Notes: generated by a model not told the origin, from the letters alone. Positions 33,059 through 42,631 are shown, numbered from the stretch's first letter. The stretch: 49,393 nucleotides of DNA from Burkholderiales bacterium (GCA_016200845.1 JACQDW010000022.1:1-49393); one strand, 5' to 3'. Numbers and translations are program-made.

Positions 33059-34099
33059 ATGAATACAGAAACCCTTATTCAGCGCGAAGTTCCGCTACAA
33101 AACTTGAATAGTTTTGGCATCGCCGCCTGTGCCGAACGTTTTGTGCACGTGCAATCACTGGAACAATTGCGGTCCATTCGACAGCTTGTCCTCGGTAGTG
33201 ATGATTTGTTGAACTTACAGCGCTTTGTCCTTGGTGGCGGAAGCAATGTGATTTTGCCCGATCGCTTGCCACAATTGGTGTTGCAGATGGCGATACTGGG
33301 GCGTGAATTGATACAAGAAACGAATGACCATTATATTGTCCGTGCCGGTGCGGGCGAAAATTGGCATGCCTTTGTCGAATGGACTTTGCAGCAAGGCTAT
33401 CCCGGATTGGAAAACCTTTCTTTAATTCCCGGCACTGTGGGCGCAGCACCGATACAAAATATCGGTGCTTATGGCGCGGAGATGCAAGATCATTTTTTGA
33501 GTCTGACGGCGTTTCATTTTGAGAGTGGAGAAATAAAAACGTTTTCTAAAAAAGAGTGTGCCTTCGCTTATCGCGATAGTGTGTTTAAGAGTGTGTCGCC
33601 AAATCCGTATTTGATTTTAGACGTCAGTTTTGCTTTGCCTAAGCTATGGTATCCCAGCATTAATTACGGTGATGTCGCTCTTCGTTTGAAAGACATGGGC
33701 GTCACAAAAGCGCAGCCTATCGATGTTAGCAGGGCGATCGTGGCAATACGTCAGAGTAAATTGCCTGATCCAACAATCATCGGAAATGCCGGAAGTTTTT
33801 TTAAAAACCCGATTGTAAGTTGCGCCGTCAAAAATCGTATTCTCGAATCTTTTCCTACTTGCGTCAGTTATCCGCAAACCGATGGCCGATATAAATTGGC
33901 AGCGGGATGGCTGATTGAACAGTGTGGCTGGAAAGGGCGCGACTGCGGTGCCGTCGGCGTCTATGAAAAGCAAGCGCTGGTGTTGGTGAATCGTGGCGGC
34001 GCGACAGGTGAGGCCGTGCGTGCCGTCGCCAATCGTATACAGTCAGATGTGTTTGATCGGTTTGCTGTGCAGCTGGAAATCGAACCTGTCTTTATTTAA
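33059..34099 (+). CDS. murB: UDP-N-acetylenolpyruvoylglucosamine reductase
   Basis: Flavoenzyme reducing UDP-GlcNAc-enolpyruvate to UDP-MurNAc in peptidoglycan synthesis. The 346 residues show type I MurB features: N-S-F-G-I, the FAD-binding G-G-G-S-N-V-I-L-P, I-P-G-T-V-G-A-A-P-I-Q-N-I-G-A-Y-G, Y-R-D-S-V-F-K, and the catalytic Ser in G-N-A-G-S-F-F-K-N-P, with a C-terminal E-I-E-P-V. Length is as in E. coli MurB. It begins almost at the predicted transcript start and lies 23 bases before the synthetase gene, so the two may be cotranscribed. Confidence 0.95.
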   Translation: MNTETLIQREVPLQNLNSFGIAACAERFVHVQSLEQLRSIRQLVLGSDDLLNLQRFVLGGGSNVILPDRLPQLVLQMAILGRELIQETNDHYIVRAGAGENWHAFVEWTLQQGYPGLENLSLIPGTVGAAPIQNIGAYGAEMQDHFLSLTAFHFESGEIKTFSKKECAFAYRDSVFKSVSPNPYLILDVSFALPKLWYPSINYGDVALRLKDMGVTKAQPIDVSRAIVAIRQSKLPDPTIIGNAGSFFKNPIVSCAVKNRILESFPTCVSYPQTDGRYKLAAGWLIEQCGWKGRDCGAVGVYEKQALVLVNRGGATGEAVRAVANRIQSDVFDRFAVQLEIEPVFI

Positions 34100-34122
34100 G
34101 TTTTATTTTTTATTTCATTTCA

Positions 34123-37100
34123 ATGTCAACAGCCTCTCAGTCGGAACAAAAAGCTCTGTTTGCTCAAACCCCAATTCTTTACGGACCAGAGCAAGACAGC
34201 TTGCTACGTCAAGAATGTTTGGCGGACATATTAGAATCCACCGCGACAAAATTTCCTGATCGACTTGCTTTGGCTAGTGATCATGTGAGCTTAAGTTATG
34301 CAGAATTAGGTGCCCGTGCCGACCTGTTTGCCCATTATTTGATACAAGCCGGTGTGAAGGCGGGTGACATCGTCGGGCTTTGGATGCCACGTGGTATTGA
34401 TGCGTTGGTGGCGCAAGCGGGGATTGCGAAGTCAGGCGCTGCATGGTTGCCGTTTGATGCCGATGTGCCGGTCGAGCGCATTGCGGTGTGTCTGGATGAT
34501 GCGCGGGCGGTAGGCATCGTGACGTCAGCAGAATTTGCGACACAGCTGACAGATTTGCCCCAAACGCTGTTTGTTTCCGAGCAGATGAGTGCACCAGTCA
34601 CAGGTGCGTTGTCACGACGCCAGCCTGTGCAGGGGAGCGACCCTGCCTACGTTATCTATACTTCCGGATCGACAGGAAAACCCAAGGGAATTCTCATCAC
34701 GCAGGCAAGTATTTGTCACTTTTTGCGAAGTGAAAATAGCGTGTTGGGAATACGCGAAACAGATCGTGTTTATCAGGGTTTTTCTCTGGCATTTGACATG
34801 TCCTTTGAGGAAATCTGGATTAGTTATCTGGTCGGTGCTAGCTTGTGGATCGCTCCCAAAGAAGTCGCCTTAGATCCGGATGCATTGCCTCGTGCCCTGA
34901 TTGCGCAGAACGTGACTGTGTTACACGCCGTGCCAACTCTGCTTGCCTTGTTTAGTGTCGATGTGCCCTCGCTTCGTTTGATTAATCTGGGTGGCGAAAT
35001 GTGTCCCGCATCCTTGGTGGATCGTTGGGTGAGGGACGATCGTCAGATGTTTAACACCTATGGCCCGACAGAAGCCACGGTATCGGCAAGTCTGGCTCGT
35101 TTGCATGCGAACGAGGAAGTCACGATAGGTGAGCCTTTGCCCAATTATGGTTTGTTGGTGATTGATCCTGATGTCAGTGCTGGTTTGCGTTTGTTGGCGC
35201 GCGGTGAGCTTGGTGAACTATGTATTTTTGGCCCCGGAGTTTCGGCTGGATATTTAGGGCGGCCTGATTTGACCGCAGAAAAATTTTTAGATAATCCCTG
35301 GGCAAGCATAGAAGATGAGCGTCGTTTATATAGAACAGGTGATTTGGCTCGTATCTCTGAGGAAGGCATGGTGCAATGTTTAGGACGTGCTGACGATCAG
35401 ATCAAAATTCGGGGCTTTCGCGTTGAGCTCGGCGAGATAGAAGCTGTGTTAGCACAGCAAGCTGGCGTGGGGACGGTGGCGGTGCTGCTACGCTCTGAAC
35501 AAGGGATTGATCAGTTGGTCGCCTTTGTCGTGAAAGAGTCGGGGCCTGATGGCGAGGCGCTGACTGCGCAGCACTGCAGGCAAAGCTTGGCGCATAGCTT
35601 GCCCGCCTATATGGTGCCATCACGGTATGAGTTTTTAGATGAAATGCCGCGTTTGAGTTCCGGCAAGATCGATAGAAAAACACTCAAGAGTAGGGAACTG
35701 GCGGAGCAAGTTGCCAGCGCTGAAAATGATAGCGCGCAGACAGAAGCAGAGCAGGTCTTGTTCGCATCTTTGACCGCACTGTTCCCGGGACAGGCAATAC
35801 GCAGAGACGCTGATTTTTTTAGTGATCTTGGTGGCCACTCTTTGATGGCGGCACGGTTGGTGTCGTCCTTGCGACAAGATGCTCGATTTGCGTATTTTAA
35901 AATTGGCGATATTTATCAGCATCGCCTTTTAGGCAAAATTGCAGAAGCCATGCAGGCGGGGATGGTACGGCCAACCTCCGCTTTGGAGGAAGAGCCATGG
36001 TCGCCGCCGTCGGCATGGAAACGCTGGACATGCGCATTGGCGCAGGCGACCATGATTCCTTGTCTGGTTGCTTTTCGTATGCTGCAGTGGCTGACACCAT
36101 TTTTTGCCTATCACTTCTTTACCGGTGATTCTGACGATTCGATTCCACGCGCAGTTGCCTTGTCTCTGCTGTGCTTTTTGCTGGTCACCGTGGCTGAGTT
36201 TTTGCTGGCGATCGCGGCCAAGTGGCTGATTCTGGGACGAGTGCGTGCGGGGGCATATCCATTATGGGGTGCTTATTATTTCCGCTGGTGGCTGGTTGAC
36301 CGGATTGTTGAGGCCGCGCCAGTGTATATGCTGAGTGGTTCACCGATGTACGCTTGGTGGTTGAGGGCCTTGGGTGCGCGTATTGGCAAGGACGTCATTA
36401 TTGGTTCTATGACTTTGCGCGTTCCCGATTTGCTGTCCATAGAACGCGGTGCCAGCGTGGGAAATGCCTGTAATTTTGAGAATGCGCGCGTGGAACGTGG
36501 CGTGCTTCATTTGGGATCAATTGATCTCGGTGAGCATACTTGTGTTGGTTCTTATGCCCTGTTGGAAGGTGGCACGCGCTTGCATGCTTATGCTCATTTG
36601 GCGGGACAGTCGGTATTGGTGGATGGGCAGGAAATTCCTGCTTATCGCTGCTGGAGTGGCTCACCAGCGCTTGATACAGGCGCATTTGACCCTGCATCCT
36701 TACCGCCACGCCCGCAATCGGGGCGACTCCGGCAAATCGCTGAATCTCTGTTTTATGTGTTGGGTAGCCTGACGATTACGGCGTTGTTCTTCTTGCCTGT
36801 TTTTCCAACTTTTATTTTGATCGACTGGTTAGATACGTTGGAGCTGTTACCGAATACGCAAAATGCAGAAGTCTCCCGGCAGCTCAGCGAATATTTTATT
36901 TTTGCCTTTCCCGCCACTGCAGTGTTAATCGTGTGTACGGCTTTATTGTCGGCGGGCATACGATGGGGCTTATTACCCAAATTAGTTCCCGGACGCTATG
37001 CCGTGCACAGCAATGTGTATTGCGGAAAATGGCTGGTGAATCAGATTCAAGAGTGTAGTCTGCAAGTGTTACACGGCGTGTATGCCACCATTTACTCGCC

Positions 37101-38154
37101 TTTCTGGTATCGCTTGTTAGGCGCAAAAATCGGTAAGGAAACCGAGGTCTCAACCGCATTGGGTGTGGTGCCAGATATGCTTACATTAGGCGATGAATGC
37201 TTTATCGCTGACGCCGTGATGTTGGGCGATGAAGAGATTGATCAAGGGTGGATGAGTGTGCAGGCAACGGTCGTTGAACGTCGTAGCTTTATCGGCAATG
37301 GCGCTTATATCCCGGACGGCACGCATATTCCAGAAAACGTCTTGATTGGTGTGCATACCAGCGCCCCAGAGAATTCAAAAATGCAGAGCGGGCAAACCTG
37401 GATAGGCTCACCTGCTATGCATTTGCCTGCACGTGAAGAGCTGCAAGGTTTTCCTGAGCATTTGACGTTTAAGCCCAAGTTCTGGCGTCGTTGTGCACGT
37501 GGTTTGATCGAAGCATTCAGAATTATCGCGCCGCATGCGTTAGTGATTGCAATCGGCTATACCATCGTCTTAGATTTAATGCCCTTGGCGGCAGAAGAGC
37601 GCTGGCTGGAAGTGGTGTATTACTTGGGAATTTCTGGCCTGTTGTACGGTGCTGGTTGCTTTGTTTTTGTGTTGGCGGCAAAGTGGCTCTTTATTTTCAA
37701 GTACAAGAAGAGTAGCCATCCTATGTGGACGCGATTTGTCTGGTTCTCGGAAGCCGTGACCAACTTGTATGAGGGCATCGCAGTGCCTAATTTCATGCGC
37801 TATTTAAAGGGAACGCCGTGGTTGCCATTGGCCTTTAATTTGTTAGGCGCAAGAATCGCAAAAGGTGTTTATCTCGATACCACCGATATCACCGAATTTG
37901 ATTGTGTGACGATAGGCGCTTATAGCGAGATCAATGCAGCAGCTTGCCCGCAAACTCATTTATTTGAAGATCGCGTGATGAAGATAGATCATGTCGTCAT
38001 CGGTGAAAAAGTGGTGATGGGTGCCCGTAGTTTTGTCTTGTATGGTGCAGAAATCGGAGATGGTGCTCAACTGGGCGCGTTAACGCTGGTGATGAAAGCT
38101 GAATTTATTCCATCCGATTCGCACTGGCGCGGCTGTCCCGCTGCGATTGCCTGA
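34123..38154 (+). CDS. Membrane NRPS-like homopolymer synthetase, Pls/PosA family
   Basis: A 1343-residue protein. An adenylation domain (about 30-520) shows A3 Y-T-S-G-S-T-G-K-P-K-G (179-189), A5 N-T-Y-G-P-T-E-A-T (311-319), Y-R-T-G-D-L, and the A10 lysine (Lys515 in S-G-K-I-D-R-K). A carrier domain follows with phosphopantetheine Ser573 in D-L-G-G-H-S-L. Then come three repeats of a membrane pair followed by a left-handed-beta-helix acyltransferase-like domain (membrane pairs near 640-705, 870-950 and 1128-1195; soluble parts near 750-850, 1000-1100 and 1243-1343). No classical condensation or thioesterase domain is present. This is the layout of epsilon-poly-L-lysine synthetase (about 1320 residues), which joins one amino acid repeatedly. 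Specificity-pocket residues by alignment to GrsA are D225, M226, E229, H268, I287, L289, T312, V320, S321 and K515; the substrate is not known to me. Confidence 0.88.
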   Translation: MSTASQSEQKALFAQTPILYGPEQDSLLRQECLADILESTATKFPDRLALASDHVSLSYAELGARADLFAHYLIQAGVKAGDIVGLWMPRGIDALVAQAGIAKSGAAWLPFDADVPVERIAVCLDDARAVGIVTSAEFATQLTDLPQTLFVSEQMSAPVTGALSRRQPVQGSDPAYVIYTSGSTGKPKGILITQASICHFLRSENSVLGIRETDRVYQGFSLAFDMSFEEIWISYLVGASLWIAPKEVALDPDALPRALIAQNVTVLHAVPTLLALFSVDVPSLRLINLGGEMCPASLVDRWVRDDRQMFNTYGPTEATVSASLARLHANEEVTIGEPLPNYGLLVIDPDVSAGLRLLARGELGELCIFGPGVSAGYLGRPDLTAEKFLDNPWASIEDERRLYRTGDLARISEEGMVQCLGRADDQIKIRGFRVELGEIEAVLAQQAGVGTVAVLLRSEQGIDQLVAFVVKESGPDGEALTAQHCRQSLAHSLPAYMVPSRYEFLDEMPRLSSGKIDRKTLKSRELAEQVASAENDSAQTEAEQVLFASLTALFPGQAIRRDADFFSDLGGHSLMAARLVSSLRQDARFAYFKIGDIYQHRLLGKIAEAMQAGMVRPTSALEEEPWSPPSAWKRWTCALAQATMIPCLVAFRMLQWLTPFFAYHFFTGDSDDSIPRAVALSLLCFLLVTVAEFLLAIAAKWLILGRVRAGAYPLWGAYYFRWWLVDRIVEAAPVYMLSGSPMYAWWLRALGARIGKDVIIGSMTLRVPDLLSIERGASVGNACNFENARVERGVLHLGSIDLGEHTCVGSYALLEGGTRLHAYAHLAGQSVLVDGQEIPAYRCWSGSPALDTGAFDPASLPPRPQSGRLRQIAESLFYVLGSLTITALFFLPVFPTFILIDWLDTLELLPNTQNAEVSRQLSEYFIFAFPATAVLIVCTALLSAGIRWGLLPKLVPGRYAVHSNVYCGKWLVNQIQECSLQVLHGVYATIYSPFWYRLLGAKIGKETEVSTALGVVPDMLTLGDECFIADAVMLGDEEIDQGWMSVQATVVERRSFIGNGAYIPDGTHIPENVLIGVHTSAPENSKMQSGQTWIGSPAMHLPAREELQGFPEHLTFKPKFWRRCARGLIEAFRIIAPHALVIAIGYTIVLDLMPLAAEERWLEVVYYLGISGLLYGAGCFVFVLAAKWLFIFKYKKSSHPMWTRFVWFSEAVTNLYEGIAVPNFMRYLKGTPWLPLAFNLLGARIAKGVYLDTTDITEFDCVTIGAYSEINAAACPQTHLFEDRVMKIDHVVIGEKVVMGARSFVLYGAEIGDGAQLGALTLVMKAEFIPSDSHWRGCPAAIA

Positions 38155-38156
38155 AG

Positions 38157-38771
38157 ATGAATGCGCCAACGCAGATATGGCACTTACCTGCTGAGACTGC
38201 GTCGGCGATCCACTCATTGCGGGTGAGAGGAAGTGTGGCGGTGGCGCTTCGTTTTGCTCCTGGGATAAAACGGGAACAGGCGCGCGCGCGGCTACGGCAA
38301 ACGATCAGGGAATTTCTGGTAGCGACTTACGAATTGTCAGAATCTCAGATGAGTATTGACGATCGTCGAGGCAGTGCGCCGCAGATTTGTTTGCGCAGCC
38401 ATGGTCACTTGACACGTTTCGCTGCGTCGTTTGCTTACGAAGGTGAATATGCTGTGTTTGCATTGGCGGAAGGCGGTTCAATAGGCATTGATCTCGTCAA
38501 TGGCAATACAAGCTTTGATTGGCGCGAGACAGCGCGACTCTATTTGGGGGGAGCGGAAAGTCAGCGGATAGAACAATGCTCGCCAGACCAGCAGATAAGA
38601 GAATTTTTTCGCGCGTGGTCAGGATTGGAGGCGAGACTGAAATGTCTTGGTCTGCCGCTGCAAGAATGGACAATCGACTTGGCGCAGCAATTAGAACAAT
38701 GTCAGATCGCACATGTAGTTCTTGAGCAGAGCTACATGTGCGCGATTGCTACTCTTTTTTACGCAAAGTGA
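38157..38771 (+). CDS. 4'-phosphopantetheinyl transferase superfamily protein (degenerate motifs)
   Basis: Expected to move the phosphopantetheine arm of CoA onto Ser573 of the adjacent synthetase. The 204 residues contain G-I-D-L-V (110-114), where Asp112 is the metal ligand but the usual following Glu is Val114. W-S-G-L-E-A-R-L-K (154-162) keeps the catalytic Glu158 and Lys162. The usual S-H-S motif is replaced by S-F-A near residue 91, so the CoA-binding His is missing. It begins 2 bases after the synthetase stop, a strong sign of translational coupling. Its 3' end overlaps ppnP by 13 bases on the other strand and contains an 11-base-pair inverted repeat. Confidence 0.8.
   Translation: MNAPTQIWHLPAETASAIHSLRVRGSVAVALRFAPGIKREQARARLRQTIREFLVATYELSESQMSIDDRRGSAPQICLRSHGHLTRFAASFAYEGEYAVFALAEGGSIGIDLVNGNTSFDWRETARLYLGGAESQRIEQCSPDQQIREFFRAWSGLEARLKCLGLPLQEWTIDLAQQLEQCQIAHVVLEQSYMCAIATLFYAK
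38708..38742. repeat. Inverted repeat in the 3' end of the transferase gene
   Basis: CGCACATGTAG at 38708-38718 and its exact complement CTACATGTGCG at 38732-38742, with a 13-base gap. A T-rich tract begins about ten bases later (38752-38760), further than in a standard terminator. It lies where two convergent genes overlap and no other hairpin is available to end either of them. Confidence 0.55.
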
Positions 38772-39073
38772 CAGACATACTGCAAGATGCCATCGGTCGC
38801 GATGTCAAAACTGGTTGCCGCTAAGACTTGAAATTCCTGACCGGCCGAGATCGTCGTCCATTCAGTTTCATCGCCGATCTTGACGCGGCATTCGCCACTG
38901 GTGATTTCCATTAATTCCATGACCTTGGTGGTAAAGGTCAGGCACGATGGAAAAATAATACCCAAAGTTTTTTTGCTGCCATCGGCAAATAAAACCGTAT
39001 GCGAAACACACTTGCCCTCGAAGAATACGTTGGCGTTTTTGACTACGCTGACTTGATCAAATTGTGAGCTCAT
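38759..39073 (-). CDS. ppnP: Pyrimidine/purine nucleoside phosphorylase PpnP (YaiE)
   Basis: Small cupin-fold phosphorylase cleaving a broad range of nucleosides to base and ribose-1-phosphate in E. coli. The 104 residues match the family: F-D-x-V-S-V-V-K-x-A-N-V-F-F-E-G-K-C-V-S-H-T-V, then G-I-I-F-P, then G-E-C-R-V-K-I and the C-terminal D-I-A-T-D-G-I-L-Q-Y-V-C. It lies 14 bases after argG and so forms the last gene of the arginine operon transcript. No metabolic link to arginine is evident. Confidence 0.92.
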   Translation of the reverse strand: MSSQFDQVSVVKNANVFFEGKCVSHTVLFADGSKKTLGIIFPSCLTFTTKVMELMEITSGECRVKIGDETEWTTISAGQEFQVLAATSFDIATDGILQYVCHFA

Positions 39074-39087
39074 TTTTTCTCCCTGGA

Positions 39088-40317
39088 TTAACCACGTTTT
39101 AATTTTGCGTTTGCAGCGATACGCATACGCAAGGCATTGAGTTTAATAAATCCACCTGCATCGGCTTGATTATACGCGCCACCATCTTCGTCGAATGTCG
39201 CGATATTCATATCGAACAAAGAATCTGTTTTGGAGTCGCGTGCAACTGTAATGACATTGCCTTTATACAGTTTCAGACGCACCCAACCATTCACCGTTTG
39301 TTGAGTGTGATCGATTAAAGTCTGCAATGCGAGACGTTCCGGTGCCCACCAGTAACCGTTGTAAATGAGGCTGGCGTAACGTGGCATTAAATCGTCTTTC
39401 AAATGCGCGACTTCGCGATCTAAAGTGATCGATTCTATGGCGCGGTGTGCACGCAACATGATGGTGCCACCCGGTGTTTCATAGCAACCGCGTGACTTCA
39501 TGCCAACATAGCGATTTTCGACCAGATCGAGACGACCTATGCCATGTTTGCCACCGAGACGGTTCAATTCAGTGAGCACAGTTGCGGGTGACATGCGCAC
39601 CCCATTCAATGCCACGATGTCGCCTTTTTCAAATTCGACGTCCAGATATTCTGGTGTATCTGGTGCGGCTTCCGGACTGACGGTCCAACGCCACATCGAT
39701 TCTTCCGCTTCGGCACTGGGGTTTTCCAGATGACGGCCTTCAAAGCTGATGTGTAAGAGATTGGCATCCATAGAGTAGGGCGCGCCACCATTTTTGTGCT
39801 TTTGATCGATCGCAATACCAGCCTCTTCGGCATATTTCATCAATTTTTCACGCGAGAGCAAATCCCATTCACGCCACGGTGCAATCACCTTCACGTTTGG
39901 CATTAAAGCGTAAGCACCGAGTTCAAAACGCACCTGATCATTGCCTTTGCCAGTCGCGCCATGCGAGATTGCATCGGCACCAGTTTGACGCGCGATGTCG
40001 ATCAGGCGCTTTGCGATCAGTGGACGGGCAATCGAGGTGCCGAGCAAATATTCACCTTCGTAAATGGTGTTGGCGCGGAACATGGGGAACACGAAATCAC
40101 GCACGAATTCTTCGCGCAAATCGTCGATGTAAATATTCTCAGGCTTGATGCCAAATTTAATCGCCTTGGCACGCGCTGGTTCTAGCTCTTCACCTTGACC
40201 GAGATCTGCTGTGAAGGTCACGATTTCGCATTGATAATTGTCTTGTAACCACTTCAGAATCACGGAGGTATCAAGGCCGCCGGAATAGGCTAAGACTACT
40301 TTTTTAACGTCGCTCAT
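39088..40317 (-). CDS. argG: Argininosuccinate synthase
   Basis: Joins citrulline and aspartate with ATP to argininosuccinate, the seventh step of arginine synthesis. The 409 residues show the N-type ATP pyrophosphatase loop A-Y-S-G-G-L-D-T-S near residues 10-18, [15 protein letters not shown], and [10 protein letters not shown]. It is the shorter (about 400-residue) bacterial class. Third gene of argD-argF-argG-ppnP, 37 bases after argF. argH is not in the window. Confidence 0.97.
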   Translation of the reverse strand: MSDVKKVVLAYSGGLDTSVILKWLQDNYQCEIVTFTADLGQGEELEPARAKAIKFGIKPENIYIDDLREEFVRDFVFPMFRANTIYEGEYLLGTSIARPLIAKRLIDIARQTGADAISHGATGKGNDQVRFELGAYALMPNVKVIAPWREWDLLSREKLMKYAEEAGIAIDQKHKNGGAPYSMDANLLHISFEGRHLENPSAEAEESMWRWTVSPEAAPDTPEYLDVEFEKGDIVALNGVRMSPATVLTELNRLGGKHGIGRLDLVENRYVGMKSRGCYETPGGTIMLRAHRAIESITLDREVAHLKDDLMPRYASLIYNGYWWAPERLALQTLIDHTQQTVNGWVRLKLYKGNVITVARDSKTDSLFDMNIATFDEDGGAYNQADAGGFIKLNALRMRIAANAKLKRG

Positions 40318-40354
40318 TTTTCTGCTTTCTAGTATTAAGTGATGAATCTAAGAA

Positions 40355-41272
40355 TTAATTTTCTACCTTGCCGATGACTAGGTATTCCAACAAAGCTTTT
40401 TGCACATGCAAGCGGTTTTCCGCTTCGTCCCACACTACAGATTGCGGACCGTCGATCACACCGGACGAGACTTCTTCGCCGCGATGCGCTGGCAAGCAAT
40501 GCATAAATAAGGCGTCGGGATTGGCACGTGCCATCTTGGCTTCATCAACAATCCAGCCATCGAAGGCTTTCAAACGCGCCTGATTTTCAGCTTCATAACC
40601 CATGCTAGTCCAGACATCGGTGTTGACGAGATCAACACCGGCACAGGCGTCAGATGGGTTTTCAAATACTGTGAAAAAACGATCCTCGACAGTGACGCAT
40701 GCCGGATCAATGTCATAGCCTTTGGGCGTAGAAATGTGTAAGTGGAAGCCAAACACTTTGGCCGCTTGCATCCACGAATACAACATATTATTAGCGTCGC
40801 CTATCCATGCCACTTTTTTACCAGCGATGGAGCCGCGATGCTCGATATAGGTGAAGACATCGGCGAACACTTGACATGGATGATGCTGATTGGTCAGCCC
40901 ATTAATCACAGGCACCCGTGAGTGCGCGGCGAAGCGTTCTATCATCGATTGTTCAAAGGTTCTGATCATGATGATGTCACACATGCGTGACATCACCTGA
41001 CCCGCATCTTCGACCGGCTCACCACGACCAAGTTGACTGTCGCGGGTATTGAGATAAATCGCCGCACCGCCCAATTGATGCATGCCCGCCTCAAAACTTA
41101 AGCGGGTACGGGTTGAGTTTTTTTCAAAGACCATCACCAAAGTTCTGTCGAGCAGTGGGTGATAGGGTTCATATTTTTTAAATTTGTCTTTGATGATCCG
41201 CGCCCTTTGCATCAGGTAGTGGTACTCATCCAGACTCAAGTCAGAGACTTGCAAGTAGTGTTTGATTGTCAT
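40355..41272 (-). CDS. argF: Ornithine carbamoyltransferase
   Basis: Makes citrulline from ornithine and carbamoyl phosphate. The 305 residues contain the carbamoyl phosphate motif S-T-R-T-R (preceded by E-K-N), H-P-C-Q near the middle, and the ornithine-binding H-C-L-P-A-H-R-G-E-E-V. All catalytic segments are intact. It starts 2 bases after argD, so the two are translated from one mRNA. Confidence 0.97.
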   Translation of the reverse strand: MTIKHYLQVSDLSLDEYHYLMQRARIIKDKFKKYEPYHPLLDRTLVMVFEKNSTRTRLSFEAGMHQLGGAAIYLNTRDSQLGRGEPVEDAGQVMSRMCDIIMIRTFEQSMIERFAAHSRVPVINGLTNQHHPCQVFADVFTYIEHRGSIAGKKVAWIGDANNMLYSWMQAAKVFGFHLHISTPKGYDIDPACVTVEDRFFTVFENPSDACAGVDLVNTDVWTSMGYEAENQARLKAFDGWIVDEAKMARANPDALFMHCLPAHRGEEVSSGVIDGPQSVVWDEAENRLHVQKALLEYLVIGKVEN

Positions 41273-41274
41273 AA

Positions 41275-42492
41275 TTAAGTTGGTGATGAAGTTGCCGCTT
41301 GCTCAGCTTGTACCTGTTGAATGACCTGGCCTAACATGGAAATCATGGTGTCGATTTCTTCGTAGCTGACATTCAGTGCGGGCATGAAACGTAATAAATT
41401 GGGACGGGGTGAATTAATTAATAAACCTATGGGTTGCATATCGCGAGCGACTTCGACCAGTCTGGCGCCGATATCACTGCCCAGCATAAGTGCGCGCAAT
41501 AATCCTTCGCCACGTTCGCCTTCTAATCCAAATCGCTCAGATAATTGGGTAAGAGCTTGGCTCAGATAAGCAGATTTTTCTTTGACCTCTTCCAGAAAAC
41601 CGGGAGCGATTAAACTCTTCAGTACAGCGATGCCAACTGCCGTGATCAGTGGATTGCCGTTATAAGTGCCGCCTTGGTCGCCAGGTACAAAACAGGCGAC
41701 TTCTTCTTTGCACAAAAGCGCTGCGAGTGGCACTCCACCGCCTATGCCTTTTCCCAGCGTCATGATGTCGGGTTCTATTCCTGATAATTGATAGCCAAAC
41801 AGTTCGCCAGTGCGTCCCATACCGGTTTGCACTTCATCGACGATCAATAAGAGATTGTGTTTCTTAGTCAGTGCCCGTAGTTCTTGCATAAAGCTACTGC
41901 TGGCCGGAATCACGCCACCTTCGCCTTGCACCGGCTCTAACATGACAGCCACGGTATTGGCGTTGATCAGTTTTTCGACCGAGGCGATATCGTTCAAGTC
42001 AGCTTTGGGGAAACCTGTCACTTGAGGCGCAAAAATCGTGTCCCACCCCGGCTTGCCTGAAGCCGACATCGTCGCCAAGGTGCGACCGTGGAAGCCATGA
42101 TCGAAGGTGATGATTTCAAATGCGCCGTTCTTGTTGAGTTGACCCCATTTACGTGCCAATTTGATTGCACCTTCATTCGCTTCCGCACCGCTATTGGTGA
42201 AGAACACGCGGTCAAAACAAGAATGCGTCGTCAGCATATTCGCTAGCTCCGCCATCGGCGCATTGTAGAAAGCAGGAGAAGGGTTAAGTAATTTGCTCGA
42301 TTGTTCAACGAGGGCTTCTCGTATGCAGTCGGGAGAGTGGCCGAGGCAATTAACAGCCCAGCCTTGTAGATAATCGAGATAGCGTTTGCCTTGATGGTCA
42401 GTCATCCACATGCCTTTACCCTCGGTAAACACCAACTCAGGACGTGGTGTGATATGCATCAGGGCGTTGACATTATATTGACTAAATTCCAT
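41275..42492 (-). CDS. argD: Acetylornithine aminotransferase
   Basis: Pyridoxal-phosphate aminotransferase converting N-acetylglutamate semialdehyde to N-acetylornithine; relatives also act in lysine synthesis (as succinyl-DAP aminotransferase). The 405 residues show [18 protein letters not shown], the [11 protein letters not shown] cofactor motif, and T-L-G-K-G-I-G-G-G with the Schiff-base lysine. A GGAG ribosome site lies 7 bases before the ATG. It is the first structural gene of the arg operon and sits directly behind a terminator and a possible Arg leader peptide. Confidence 0.95.
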   Translation of the reverse strand: MEFSQYNVNALMHITPRPELVFTEGKGMWMTDHQGKRYLDYLQGWAVNCLGHSPDCIREALVEQSSKLLNPSPAFYNAPMAELANMLTTHSCFDRVFFTNSGAEANEGAIKLARKWGQLNKNGAFEIITFDHGFHGRTLATMSASGKPGWDTIFAPQVTGFPKADLNDIASVEKLINANTVAVMLEPVQGEGGVIPASSSFMQELRALTKKHNLLLIVDEVQTGMGRTGELFGYQLSGIEPDIMTLGKGIGGGVPLAALLCKEEVACFVPGDQGGTYNGNPLITAVGIAVLKSLIAPGFLEEVKEKSAYLSQALTQLSERFGLEGERGEGLLRALMLGSDIGARLVEVARDMQPIGLLINSPRPNLLRFMPALNVSYEEIDTMISMLGQVIQQVQAEQAATSSPT

Positions 42493-42554
42493 TTCAAGAC
42501 TCCAAAAAAAGTTTTAGATAAAGTTACGAACAAAAAGAATAGAACAAATCGGGC

Positions 42555-42590
42555 AAAAAAAAACCACAGGGTGAGAGCCTGTGGTTTTTT
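42555..42590 (-). terminator. Terminator (possible attenuator) before argD
   Basis: On the minus strand: A6-CCACAGG, loop CTCTCAC, CCTGTGG-T9. It is a strong rho-independent terminator located between the small Arg-containing frame and argD, about 60 bases before the argD start. Anything transcribed from upstream must pass it to reach argD. The plus strand also has six Ts after the stem, so partial bidirectional action is possible. Confidence 0.87.
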
Positions 42591-42631
42591 CGTTGAGCTT
42601 GCTGATTTTACGCGCAAGACTTCCCAGGCTC
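42575..42631 (-). promoter_or_regulatory. Candidate antiterminator pairing in the argD leader
   Basis: On the minus strand GAGCCTG (42631-42625, within the leader frame, 12 bases after the third Arg codon) is exactly complementary to CAGGCTC (42581-42575), which includes part of the terminator's 5' arm and loop. The two structures compete. A small hairpin (CTTGC/GCAAG) would be enclosed between the paired arms. Confidence 0.5.

Noticed and set aside
34123-38154. Ordinary modular NRPS making a defined peptide
   Set aside because: There is only one A-T pair, and no condensation or thioesterase domain; the rest is membrane pairs and beta-helix domains.
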